Shown: piece after piece, positions 22,125-33,157 of the stretch | Position numbering within the stretch: the first letter of the stretch is position 1 | Layout of the letters: each line of letters begins with the position of its first letter | Source: Selaginella moellendorffii | Taxonomy: Eukaryota > Streptophyta > Lycopodiopsida > Selaginellales > Selaginellaceae | Reading direction: 5' to 3' | Length of the DNA: 64,000 nucleotides | Assembly (NCBI RefSeq): GCF_000143415.4 | Contig: NW_003314316.1 | Span: 62,001-126,000 of the forward strand | Made by a program: the position numbers and the translations under genes | The notes under the pieces: generated by a model | Databases searched by the model: none | What the model was told of the DNA's origin: nothing | Seen by the model: the letters and a program-made list of their open reading frames with translations, nothing else

Positions 22125-23099
22125 TCATGGTGGTGACTCATACTTGTATGGTGGCGGAGGCGGCGACTGATACTTGTATGGGGGCGGTGGTGGTGGCTCA
22201 TACTTGTATGGCGGCGGCGGTGGACTCTCATACTTGTATGGTGGCGGCAGTGGTGACTCATACTTGTATGGTGGCGGAGGCGGCGACTCATACTTGTATG
22301 GCGGCGGCGGTGGACTCTCATACTTGTATGGTGGCGGAGGTGGCGACTCATACTTGTATGGGGGCGGTGGTGGCGACTCATACTTGTATGGCGGCGGTGG
22401 TGGACTCTCATACTTGTATGGTGGCGGCGGTGGTGACTGATACTTGTATGGTGGCGGAGGCGGCGACTCATACTTGTATGGCGGTGGCGGTGGACTCTCA
22501 TACTTGTATGGTGGCGGAGGTGGCGACTCATACTTGTATGGGGGCGGTGGTGGCGACTCATACTTGTATGGCGGCGGTGGTGGACTCTCATACTTGTATG
22601 GTGGCGGCGGTGGTGACTGATACTTGTATGGTGGCGGAGGCGGCGACTCATACTTGTATGGCGGTGGCGGTGGACTCTCATACTTGTATGGTGGCGGCGG
22701 TGGTGACTCATACTTGTATGGAGGGGGTGGTGGCGACTCATACTTGTATGGCGGTGGTGGTGGACTCTCATACTTGTATGGTGGCGGAGGCGGCGACTCA
22801 TACTTGTATGGTGGCGATGGTGGCGACTCATACTTGTAAGGAGGCGATTCATACTTGTAGTATGGTGGTGGTGGGGATTTGTAGTAGTAGTATGGTGGTG
22901 GAGGGGAAACATACTTGTAGTATGGCGGTGCAGGGGATTCATACTTGTAATAAGAGGGAGGTGGAGGTGACAAATATTTGTAGTAGGGAGTGAAGTCTGG
23001 CATTGGAGGGAAGGAGAAATCAAATGCCTGAACCTGGCTGCTTTTCAACAGGACAAGAGCAGCAGCCAGCAGGGCCATTGCAAAATGGCAGCTGCCCAT
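22125..23099 (-). CDS. Extensin (hydroxyproline-rich cell-wall glycoprotein)
   Basis: A single-exon gene of 324 residues starting at ATG 23099. Residues 1-25 form a signal peptide (hydrophobic LLAAALVLL, cut near VQA). A short non-repetitive piece follows, then about twenty near-identical units SPPPPPYKYE/Q. The SP5 blocks are the usual sites for proline hydroxylation and arabinosylation. The YKY triplets are the sites of intramolecular isodityrosine and of peroxidase-driven cross-linking, so the product is a secreted structural wall protein. The last codon TGA arises from a 17-bp deletion inside a repeat unit, so this allele is probably a shortened version. On the opposite strand the repeat gives Gly-rich frames without signal peptide, which are shadows. 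Confidence 0.85.
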   Translation of the reverse strand: MGSCHFAMALLAAALVLLKSSQVQAFDFSFPPMPDFTPYYKYLSPPPPSYYKYESPAPPYYKYVSPPPPYYYYKSPPPPYYKYESPPYKYESPPSPPYKYESPPPPPYKYESPPPPPYKYESPPPPPYKYESPPPPPYKYESPPPPPYKYESPPPPPYKYQSPPPPPYKYESPPPPPYKYESPPPPPYKYESPPPPPYKYESPPPPPYKYESPPPPPYKYQSPPPPPYKYESPPPPPYKYESPPPPPYKYESPPPPPYKYESPPPPPYKYESPPPPPYKYESPLPPPYKYESPPPPPYKYEPPPPPPYKYQSPPPPPYKYESPP

Positions 23100-23749
23100 C
23101 CTCTACCTATCAAAATCCCTTGGATTTCCTTCTTTCCAATCTATTCAAGCCTTCTTTCCAATCTATTCAAGCCTAGCTCCAAAGCCCTCAAGTTGTCGTT
23201 CCCGTCTCTTCTTTCCCTTTTTCTGCCCTTTTGTGTGCTTGGAGCTCGAGCTTTTAAAGCACTCTTGAGAGAAAAAGAGGAGATCGGGTCAACTGCGAGA
23301 AAAGATCAACACGTCCTAAACCCATATTTACAGGCCGTTTCCTTAGAGATGATATAAGGCTGCACTAAGCACAGTTGAACAAGCCAAAACGTTGGCAGCT
23401 TGTCAACAAAAACACACAAAGAAGACTTCAGCGTTTGCCTGGAAACGTCAATTTTTTTTTGATTCTTAGAAAGAGGAAGGATTCCTTGCTACAGCTTTGG
23501 CTGAATTTTTCTCCAGATCTAACCTTGATATGGCATAGAACACCACAATAAAATCCCATTGACAAACACACCAACACACAAACACTATTTTGTCGCTGAT
23601 GAAACTGATCGCCTTTGAATCGGTCTGACTCAAGCTTTGATCATCAGAAGGAACGTGTCTTCTAAAGTCACAGGAAAAAGAAAAAAAAGAGATTAGCCAC
23701 TGATAAGAAAAACGTAAGAGCTCACCTTGATCCCTGCAGGTTTCCACGA

Positions 23750-24040
23750 GTTAAAAGAAATCACCATGGCTGGGCTTTTGTCCCTGAGAGACATGACCCA
23801 GACAGCCTTTGCTTTGTTGTCGGCCTCCACAACTTTGTATACCTTATGTCCCGCAAACATGAAAGCCTTGTAAGGTTTCCTGTTATCATCCACCTTGACA
23901 TCCACCGTGAGAAGTCTTTCGATCGCCATGCCTTTTTATATCTCTGCGAAGACACAGAAGAAAGAGATCCAACCGGAGATGTATCGCGGCCCCGATCCTC
24001 CTCCCAGGTGGTGACAAATCCCGTTGTTCTCATTCTGTAA
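23750..24040 (-). pseudogene. DUF4419 exon-2 fragment, left arm of an inverted pair
   Basis: The minus strand encodes pieces of exon 2 (GGGRGRDTS-type frame of the GPRYISG region near 23960-24020, VDVKVDDN near 23890-23910, then VYKVVEADNK and VWVMSLRDK) with a large deletion between them. No intact frame remains. Its left neighbour 24060-24290 carries the same region in the opposite direction. Confidence 0.75.
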
Positions 24041-24059
24041 AAACTGACACGGACCTCTG

Positions 24060-24290
24060 GAACAGGATTTGGCATCACCTGGGAGGAGGATCGGGTCCAC
24101 GATACATCTCCAGCTGGATCTCTTTCTTCGACAGCGATGGAAAGTGGCGTGACGATCAACGGAGCTGTGGATGTCGAGTATCCGCTCATTGACGATAGCC
24201 GCATTTCTCCCGGTACCTCACGGTGGATGTCAAGGTGGACAACAATGGGAAACTTACGAGGCTTTCATGTTTACAGGACACATGGGATAA
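24060..24290 (+). pseudogene. DUF4419 exon-2 fragment, right arm of an inverted pair
   Basis: Read on the plus strand this segment gives FWNRI-like residues, GGGSGPRYIS and then, after a frameshift, LTVDVKVDNNGK. It is the only DUF4419 piece in the window on the plus strand and is the inverted partner of 23750-24040. Confidence 0.75.
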
Positions 24291-24639
24291 GTCCAGACAT
24301 GGATTCTTTTAGCTCCGTGAAAACCTGCAAGCTTTGGGGTGAGCTTTTACGATTTTTCTCATCAGTGACTGTGGCTAGTCTCTTTCTTTCTTTTCCTTTC
24401 CTCGGCTGCGACTTTGGCTTTTGGTGATCAAAGCTTGAGTCAGGCCCGACGATCATTGCGAGTTTCAGGTGTTTGAAAAGCGAGCTTCCTCAGCAGAGAT
24501 GGAAAACTATTCAAGTGGAGGTGTATATGTGGTGTGGAGGCTACGGAACTCCTCCTTGTTTCTTGGAATCGGGAGGCCTCTCCACGAACTGCGCAGATGA
24601 GCATGACGTTACAATTTTCAGCTCGTCCTCTCGGATCGA

Positions 24640-25000
24640 TTTCCTTCATGGCCCGAGAAAGGAAAGTTTACAAAGAAAAAGAGACAAATCCATGTAGCTC
24701 TTGAAAGTGGCCGTGAGAATACGCTCCCAACGATCACATCGTTCGCATAGTCGGTGCTGTGGAGCACCGCCACTGGGACAATGGAGAAAAACCAGATCCT
24801 TCTTGCCCCGTGAACAAAACTCGATTGCAGCTCCTCGGCGCCATTGAAACAATCCAAGCTGGACAGCTATGGATTTGTCTATGGCAGCCATTCGTGTGCG
24901 TCGATGCTGGTGCCCTGCACTTTCTCCTGGAAATTCTTTTAATTCTTCATACCTCCTCCTCTCGTTGAAATGAATCAGGGAGATTTCAAGAGCCTTGACC
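24640..25000 (-). pseudogene. DUF4419 exon-1 relic
   Basis: The minus strand keeps scattered matches to exon 1 in the right order (the ATFKSY region near 24700, the stretch matching GKKELVV near 24800, QLG and the GTS area near 24910) but with many indels. It is likely part of the same decayed copy as the inverted fragments to its left. Confidence 0.55.
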
Positions 25001-25456
25001 TCATAAATTTCATAATATCGAGTCGATGGATCACCTTTGCTCAATCCTTTTGTCGTCCTTGTAAACTGTTAGTACTGCCACTCCATCTTCGCAGTATCAT
25101 GTCATCTCTTCTCAATCTTTTCAGCAGACAAAATTACCTATTATTGTCAAAGAGGTAAAACGAAGAGAACCAACCGAAAGTGTTTGAACCAAATTTCAAA
25201 AATAAATGAAAGAAGCACAGTCCGTCCTGGCACGGAGTTTTGGATTAAGATTTTAATCGCTATGGAGGGGGATGCAATAATCTCATATGATCTGAATTTC
25301 AGATAAATTTTAGGCAAGCTAAAAGCAGGGCCCATAATCACAAAATGACAAACGCATCTAACTGGATGGGCATGTTCACACAAAAGAACTTACCACAGCA
25401 AAGGAGTACAAGCAACTTAGAGATCAACCAGTCCGGAAAATAACTATATAAAACGT

Positions 25457-25866
25457 CTATAATCGAGGGATCTTGGGCTTCTTGAGTGTGTTCTTGAGAG
25501 TCATGGGCCAGACACTCTTTGGAGCAATCCCTTTCTCATCATCCTGGGCGATCACGTATCCCATATGTCCCGCAAATATGAAAGCCTCATAAGTTCTCCC
25601 ATTGTCGTTCACCTTGACATCCACCGTAAGGTACCCAGGAGCATACTGCTGCCCAAAACACACGGATACTCTCCCACAGTGTCATTGCTCCTGTTCCTGT
25701 AATCGAAGTGGCCGGTCTCACCAGTCCCTGTCCACGTTACCTTTGCTGCTCTCCATGAACTGGGCGGTGATCTTCTTGAGCATGACGTGCCACTTTTTGC
25801 AATTTTCGCCATACTTGTCCAGCTCGTCCACTCTCCGATCGATTTCCTCCCAATCCTTGGTTGTTC
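25457..25866 (-). pseudogene. DUF4419 copy B, downstream part (cut by the 11-kb retrotransposon)
   Basis: This is most of exon 2 of copy B. It resumes with the DWEEIDRRV region next to the retrotransposon end and finishes with VDVKVNDNGRTYEAF and the stop at 25457. The GGGSGPRYISGWI block is deleted, with a frameshift between the two parts. Together with 36967-37607 it forms one gene; removing the element and one TGTTC copy rejoins LLGTT-type codons across the gap. Confidence 0.85.
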
Positions 25867-26161
25867 TGAAGAGGTGTGAAAACTCCTCTTCACTGGAAAT
25901 CTATTGTTAGTAAGAAAATAAAAGAGAAAAAGGCCCGATCTCCAAGGGCTGAGAAGAAGCATGAGTAAAAGAATGTTATGTATTGATAAAAAAAATGATG
26001 GAATGGAGATAAAGATCCACAATTTGGATTCCCCCTTTTGAAAGGCTAGCAGTTCTAATTGCTAGCATATACTATATGTTGTGCATGATTTAATCTATGG
26101 CTCCGATGCAACCCTAGGTTCAAAGTTGGAGTCCCCTGAGCCTGGGTTTTTGGTTGATACA
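25867..26161 (-). repeat. 3' LTR of the 11-kb element
   Basis: This 295-bp repeat matches 36694-36966. It has about 20 extra bases around CTAGCAGTTCTAATTGCTAG, a small palindrome absent from the other copy. The purine-rich strand just outside it (minus AGGGGAACAGAG, 26173-26162) fits the polypurine tract. Confidence 0.92.
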
Positions 26162-26240
26162 CTCTGTTCCCCTGATAGAACTAGACACCATCCTCAGTGT
26201 GAACATAGTCAGTCTCCATCACTTGTTGCTGCTGCTCTAG

Positions 26241-28864
26241 TCAATAGAGGTGACATTTTTGCTGTGGGAGTGTAAGCTCGTGGTTGGGGACACTGTCTGG
26301 TGGATCTGTCCCATCTTCTTGGAGGTTGGCTACCTCAGCCAGGAGGGCGGTATGATCATCCTCAAGTTTCCGGTAGTGGGTGTTGAGCTCTTCGTATTTG
26401 AATTTGTAGGTGAATTTGTGAGCTGCTGATGGGGTTGATGGCTGCTTGGAGACGATCTTCCTGATACCGGAGGTCAATGTGGATCTGCTTCATCTCTTCG
26501 AGCTGAGTATCCAGCCGGTGGTTTAAAAGCTCATAGAATTCCTTCTTGATCGCTCCCTAGGTGTATATGAAGGAGTCTTGCTTGAGAAGATGCTGTGCGA
26601 TCTTGGCTGGTGTTGGGAAGTAGTTTGCTTGCTCGCGGTGCATACGTTGATCGAGGGCTTCAAACAACTTGCGGGTGCAGTAGCTTAGGTCGCGAAGTTT
26701 ATCTTTGTACTCCTTCCTAATCTTGTCGTAATCACGGCGTACCTGACTTTGTGGCTGAGTCATGGCTGCTGCTCCTGCTCCTGCTCCGTGATCCTGGTGT
26801 TTCTCGCTAGGGTTCACTGTGTTCTTGATCCGAGAGTTGAAGTTGCTGGAGGCTGAATCTGCTTCGTTGGATGTGGGTGACGTGGTCGGGCCGGATTCTT
26901 TGAGGTGGTTGGAGATGAGCTTTTCAGTTTGATGGTGGATGAACGGCCCAGATGTGGCGCTGAAATTAATTTATCCGTTGGGAAATTTTTCACTTGGAAT
27001 TTTGTTGAAGGGGCGGAATTTTTGTGAATGCTGGTTGTGGTATTTGCTGGAGGAGGCATGGTTGCGTGTTCTTCAAGTGATTGGCGAAGGTAGTCAATGT
27101 TTTCTTTTGTGGAACATGTTGAGGAGGTCGGGGCGTTGAGAATGTTGTTCTCAGCTGGTGGAGAAATTGAGTTCTGGGCGAGTAGTTGACGTTTTCCTTT
27201 GGCGATGTTGATGTGTTTGTGAGAAGTTGTCGGTTTTGGGGCTGATTCGAGTGGATGTGGGCTCTGGGGTGAGTGTGGATGGTGGTGTGAGTTGTCTTCA
27301 TTGTTGCTGATGACGAGGTGTTCTCGGATCAGCGGTTTTGGAGCTGGATTCGCTGGCGTTTTGCGTGTGAGGCGGCGGTGAAGTGGAGTTGAATTGTTGG
27401 AGTGTTTGTTGCTAGAGCTGGTGTTGTTGGAGTGAGTTGAGCCTGATGTAAGCTCCTGAGTTTGGACTTCCCGGGAGGTCACCCAACCCAGTACTATTCA
27501 CACCCAAGGACGCTTAACCCTAAATATCCCAAGACCCTTAACCGTTTGGAAAAGGGGGTGCACTCTTGTTCATAGGCCCTTTCCCTTTATATTTGAATCC
27601 CTATGGATTGTCTCTCGAGTCGTTCCCTTTGGTTATTTACAATCCACCACGCTTCCTTATAAGTTCACGCCCTCGTGAACGGAAGTTGAGAGCCGCAGCT
27701 CTCCCGAGAGCCCCGCTCTCTTGACACCCTACCCCTCGGGTCGAGCCCTTATAAGTTCACGCCCTCGTGAACGGAAGTTGAGAGCCGCAGCTCTCCCGAG
27801 AGCCCCGCTCTCTTGACACCCTACCCCTCGGGTCGAGCCCAGCGGGAGCAAACTGGACCAGCCAGATGTCAATCAACATGTGGTGCGATTCCCCTAGCCA
27901 ACCAACAAAGTCGGACCCGAGACCGCTCCAATACCAAATGTAAGCTCCTGAGTTTGGACTTCCCGGGAGGTCATCCAGCCCAGTACTATTCAAACCCAAG
28001 GACGCTTAACTCCAACTATCCCAAGACCCTTAACCGATTGGAAAAGGGGGTGCACTCTTGTTCATAGGCCCTTTCCCTCTATATTTGAATCCCTATGGAT
28101 CGTCTCTCGAGTCATTCCCTTTAGTTACTTACACCTGATTGTTGAGATGCTGGCTTCGGTTTCTTGCTGGGAGTTGCTCCTTCTGATTCTGAGTGTTCTT
28201 CGGAGCTGTCACTTTGTTCTATGGAGTTCGTTTGGGTTGTCCACAGTTGTTTGTTGGGAAGAGTTTGGTGTAGAGCGATCAGCAGTGGGAATATTACTGT
28301 CCGCATGGTCTTCTTGTTGAGTGTGGCAAGGATGGCATGGTCGAGAAGCTTGAGAAGGAGCTCATGGAGATGATGAGCCACATTCACACATTTGTCGTCG
28401 AGTAGAGCTCCGTAGACTTCTGTTGTGCGCTTGCTGATGGTGCGATCTGTTGGGCGAAGTTCATTGTAGAGGAGGAGGGCTTTGAGGCAATCCATATGCT
28501 GCTCCTCGATGTCCTCCCATGTGAGCTCACTGGTAATTTCTCGATTGGCCTTGATGATTTGCCGTGGAACTTCTCCTGAAAATTTGAGTAGTCCCTTGTT
28601 GGAGATTTTGAAAACGGAGGTGATTCTTGCTGGATTGAGGGTGATCTCGTTGGTGCTGTCGGTTATGGTGCTGTTCTTGGGGTTGAAGGAGGCGGCCAGC
28701 TTCCTCGCCAGTTTTTGGTCTAGGTGTGTTGAAAAGGCGTTGTGGAGGAGCTCAAATCCATGGTCCTTGAGCCAGGTGGTTGTGTTGTTGCTGGGAAGCC
28801 TAGGAATATGGTGTATGACATATCTAAGGCACCGGGGTGGATGAGCTGGCATCTTTCTCTTCAT
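26241..28864 (-). pseudogene. Extra 3' reading frame of the 11-kb element (split by a TRIM and a frameshift)
   Basis: Starting at ATG 28864, a frame runs to the TRIM at 28133 and resumes in the same frame at 27446 (SQQSG joined to STHSNN), reaching a stop at 26814 for about 450 residues. Two further frames on the same strand (26817-26557 and 26477-26241) carry charged coiled-coil-like sequence and probably belong to the same protein after a frameshift. The N-terminal part is globular and acidic (LARKLAASF, then ITLNPARITSVF), vaguely like the plant transposon protein domain found in Athila/Tat-type extra frames; the middle is low-complexity Pro/Ser/Asn/His. No signal peptide or membrane span is seen, so an envelope role is not supported. 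Function unknown. Confidence 0.7.
27447..28133 (-). mobile_element. TRIM nested in the 11-kb element, TSD CCTGA
   Basis: Terminal repeats of about 190 bp start at 27447 and end at 28133 and match the TRIM at 15575-16167. The 5-bp duplication CCTGA flanks it (27442-27446 and 28134-28138). The primer-site copy next to the right repeat reads CTCCAATACCA, two changes from the consensus. The internal part contains a tandem duplication of about 90 bp (around CTCTTGACACCCTACCCCTC), which explains its extra length. Confidence 0.9.
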
Positions 28865-29015
28865 TTTCTGCGATTGAAGTGCTCACCCTGTTAGGGTTCT
28901 TGAAACCTGTATGCGGCGCTCGATTGCTGGTGATGAACGGTCGAGATTTGTTGACGGAATTGATGTGGTTTGATTTGGCTTGATTGCAAATCAATGGTGG
29001 ATATTGGTGATAAAG

Positions 29016-32000
29016 TTAACTCAAGTTCAACTGTTGATATTTGCTTAGGTGGCATTGATCCAATGGTAGCTTGGGACTTAAGAGATTTTTGCTGCTGTTT
29101 GTTGCTGAAGTTGGTGGATGAGTTCGTGTTGAGTCAAGTTGAGTTGTGTCAAACTGATTTGAGTTAAATTTTGTCAGCTTGTTGAGGTTGACGATCTTAG
29201 TGAAGTCTTCAGTGAGTGTGCTGACTTTGGCGGTGCCACTGGGGTATAGTTTAATGATTTTGAAAGGTCCTTGCCAGTTGGTGTGGAGTTTTCGACCAAG
29301 TTTGCTAATGGGTCCTCGGTACCAGAGAACATGATCGTTGATGCTGTATTTGGGAATGTTATGCCGGGATGCTTGTCGGTCGTGCCAAGCTTTTCTCTGT
29401 TTTTGGATGGCGTGAAGTGTCCAGAGGGCATTGAGTCGGATTTCGTCGAGATGTTCGAGTTGCTGAAGCCTTTCTCGAACTGCATTTCGGGTGTCAAGAT
29501 TATACTTGACGGTGACTCGCATGCTTGGGACGATGAATTCGATTGGTGTGATGGCTTCTGTTCTGAAGGCGAGTTTGAATGGCATCATGTCGGTGGTGAC
29601 TTTATACACAGTTCTATAGGCCCAAAGTACATCGAGAAGTTTGTTGTCCCAATCTTTGCCGGAATCGTTGATGACTTTTTTGAGGATGGTCTTCAGTGTT
29701 TTGTTCGTTGCTTCTGCTTGACCGTTGCCTTGAGGATAGTATGGTGTTGATGTTTTGTGTCAGATTTTGAACTCGGTGGCGAGATGTTCGATTGTTTCGT
29801 TGATGAAGTGGGTGCCTCTGTCAGTGACGAGTTCAAGTGGTGTGCCGAAATGAGTGATGATATTTTCATAGATGAAGGTTGCTGTTGCTTTCGCTGTGGC
29901 ATGTCGGAGAGGTATTGCTTTGGCCCACTTGGTAGTGTAATTGGTGGCGACAATGATGCACTGATTTCGTCGATAGGTGCTGACTTGGGGTCCGATGAAG
30001 TCGAGTCCCCATTTCTGAAATGGTGCCATTGGGAATGTTGGGTTGAGTTGTTGAGTCTGAGTTTTTGGCAGTAATCGATGTCTTTGATATGTGTCGCAGC
30101 ATTTGCAGAATTCTTCAGTGTCATGCCAGAGTGTCAGCCACCAGAGGCCGGCTTGAAGAATCTTCCAAGTTGTGGTGTCAGCAGCAAAGTGTCCGCTGGA
30201 AAGTCCATTGTGAGCTTCCTTGATGATTTGAGTTGTGCTTGGCGGCTTGATGCATCGGCGAAGAATGTTGTCAATTCCTAGTTTGTAGAGAGTGCCTCCG
30301 ATGACTAAGTATTGTCGGGTTTTAGCAACAAAAGTCTTCTTTTGGTCGGATGTAGTGTACTGATCTGGAATTTTTGCTGAGTTCAGGTAACTGAAGACGT
30401 TGTCAGGTTGCTGGTATTGAAACTCGGAATAGGTTTGAGTCAGGTAAGTCGTTGGTAAGTCTTTCGAGTTTGTCGCCGGTGGTGATCCGACTAAGATAAT
30501 CTGCTTGCTCGTGATTTTTGCCGGGTTTGTGGACAATCTCAAAGTTGTATTCTTGTAGTAAAAGGAACCATCTTGATATTCGACCAGATAGTATCGGCTT
30601 GTTGATGAGGTAAAGGAGTGCCTTGTGGTCGACGAAAATTACAACTTTGGTTGACAGTATGTAGTGTCGGAACTTCTGAAGTGAGTAGATCATGCCGAGA
30701 GCTTCTTTCTTGGTGGTGGTGTAATTTCGTTCAGCTGGGTTGAGTAGTCAGCTGGCGTAGTAGATCGGTTGATCTCGGTTGTCATGTTGAGTTTGGCTCA
30801 GAATTGCACCAGTGGCGACGTCGGAAGTGTCGACATGAATGTGGAACTCTTGTGTCTAGTCGGGCTTGGCAAGGATCGGTGTTGTTGCTTGTTTGAGTTG
30901 GAGATTGTCGAATTCTTGTTGAATTCTTGTTGCTGTTTGGACGTCCATGTCCATTGGGTATCTTGTTTCAGTCCATCGGTGAGTGGTTTGGTGATATGAG
31001 CATACTTGTGAATGAATCGTCGGTGATATCTGACTTTGCCGAGGAAGCGCCGAAGTTCTTTCTGATTCTTCGGCGGTTCGAGTTTGGAGATGACGTCAAC
31101 TTTGTCCTTGTCGACGAGAATGCCGTCATTGCAGATAACGTGGCTGAGAAGTACTCCAGATTTGACAAAGAAAGCTCATTTGTTGGGGTTGAGTGCTATG
31201 TTGTTCTCCTCACACTTGTTGAGGCATTTCTCCAGGCATTCAAGATGTCGATCTTCCAAGCTGAAAATGCTGAGGTCGTCCATAAAGACTCTTATAAAGT
31301 CAGTGAGGTAGTCTCAAAAAGTGTTAGTGACGAGCCTTTGGAAGGTGAATGGGGCGTTGTAGAGTCCAAAAGGCATTCGTCGATAAGCATAGGCTCCCTA
31401 TGGACTGATGAATGCTGTCTTGTGCTGATCTTCTTCGGTGATGTGAATTTGGTTGTAGCCGGAGAAACCATCAAGGAAGGAGTACATCTCGTGTCCGGCG
31501 ACTGCGTCAAGAACTTCGTCGGTAAATGGTATCGGGAAGACATTTTTTTCGGTGGCGTCATTGAGCTGTTTATAGTTGACACAGATTCGAAGTTTGCCAT
31601 TTTTCTTCGGCACAACCACCAGTGGTGAAAGCCATATCGGATTCTGAATCGGGTAGATGTACTCGACTTGGAGAAGCTTGTCGAGTTCTTTCTTTACTTG
31701 TTCCATCAGATTCGGATTCATCCAGTAGGCTGCTTGTCTTCTTGGTTTTGAGTCTAGAAGAAGGGTGATGGTGTGAAGGCTGAGTTTTGGTGAAACTCCC
31801 TTAAGGTCTCGATAACTCCAAGCGAACAAGTGTTTCTTCTTTCGGAGAAGATTGATGGCTTTGTCTCAAAAACTTGCTCTGAGATGTCAGTGGCAAGTAC
31901 AATGTAGTGTTCGTTGCCGTCGTCGGCAAGGCTGACTTTTTTGAGTTTTTGGTCGGCTGGAATTGACGGAATGTAGGCAACTTTGTTGTGGTTGTCCACT

Positions 32001-32969
32001 GTGAATGCCGGTGGCGCTTCGAGTTTTGTATCTCGAGTGACTGGATTTTTCAGTGCTGATGTAATCGGGGGGTCATTCTCGTTGGAAGTCAGCGATAATT
32101 TGGAAGAGATCGATCTCGGCCAAAGGTTCGAGATCAGGGTAGGCTTTGAGAATTTGTTGTTCTTCATAGTCGTCGAGGCCATCTTCGAGATTATATTCTT
32201 CCAAGTCAATAGGTCGGTTGTGGCTGGACAGCAATTTGGTCGCTTTTGTCAACACGGTTGTCGGTCCGTTTGGTCCTCGAAGGATAAGATTGTCATTGGG
32301 CCAGTCTTGATAAACTTGGGCAGTTTGAAGCCAAGGTCGACCGAGGAGAATCAAGTATCCGTCGGTCTGCTTCAGTAGTTTGAGGATGACATAGTTGACT
32401 GGTATTTTGATGCCTTGAATGGTGGTGTTGACTTTTCGAATGATGCCTTTGGGTTGAACAGATTGGTGGTCGGCCATTCGGACATTGAAAGGTGCTGGTT
32501 GGACTAGGCTGATGTTGAGTTGTTGAACAAGACTTTCTTCAATAATATTAACGCTGGAGCCGCCGTCAATTATGGCTCCTCGAACAAGGTGTTTGTCCAG
32601 TCGTAGGTTGATTGTCGGAACATCATTGTCACAATCGCCTGGTTGAATCTCGGCTCGAAATGTGTCAACATCTGTCTGTATCGAGTTGAGTGTGGGTGAG
32701 TCTGTCAAAGTGTTGGTCGGTGCAGATGTCAGATCAGTGAGCTGTTTGGTGAGGTAGGGTGCAATCTTCAACAGTTGGCCGATGGTGATTTGAATATTTC
32801 GGTTGAGGATAGTCTCTGCTACTTCTTGGATTTTGTCGAAGTTTGCCAAATTGTGTTCTGGTGTCGGTGTCGATGTTGGACGATTTGTCTGTCGGTTTTC
32901 TGGTATTGAGTCTTGGCATTGTTGCCGAGCTGGTGATGGTTGAGCTTCATTGTCAGAGTCTAAAATCAC
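29016..32969 (-). pseudogene. Pol of the 11-kb element: protease, RT, RNase H, integrase
   Basis: In order on the minus strand: protease with the IIDGGSSVNII box (about 32560-32595); RT with PKKNGKLRICVNY and FLDGFSGYNQI (31430-31640) and the FMDD catalytic box near 31275; RNase H ending with FVDHKALLYLINK and the typical HKPGKNHEQADYLSR (30500-30640); integrase with HNGLSSGHF and CKCCDTYQRH zinc-binding residues (30080-30220), GLDFIGPQ and VTDRGTHF catalytic aspartates (about 29985-30010 and 29800-29830), and a C-terminal part near 29020-29600. Frame changes near 29700, 30400-30700 and 31300-31400 mean this copy cannot make a full polyprotein. Confidence 0.88.
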
Positions 32970-33157
32970 TAATTCGGGTGGTTGTAGAGCGAGTTGCCAT
33001 TGTATCTTGGCAGCTAACTTCTGCTTCTTTTTCCATTCCTAGAGTTTTGTTGGGCTCTCAGGGCCTTTCTCTTCACTATCTGCGGAATCTCTGTCTGGTT
33101 GTTGTTGTTTTTCTGCTCAAATTTGTGCTCGAGTTTGTACTGCCATGACTTGAGGAT

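Noticed and set aside
22174-22993. Long Gly-rich and Thr/Cys-rich open frames on the plus strand opposite the extensin gene
   Set aside because: They are mirror images of the SP5-YKY repeat; they have no signal peptide and exist only because the repeat length is a multiple of three.
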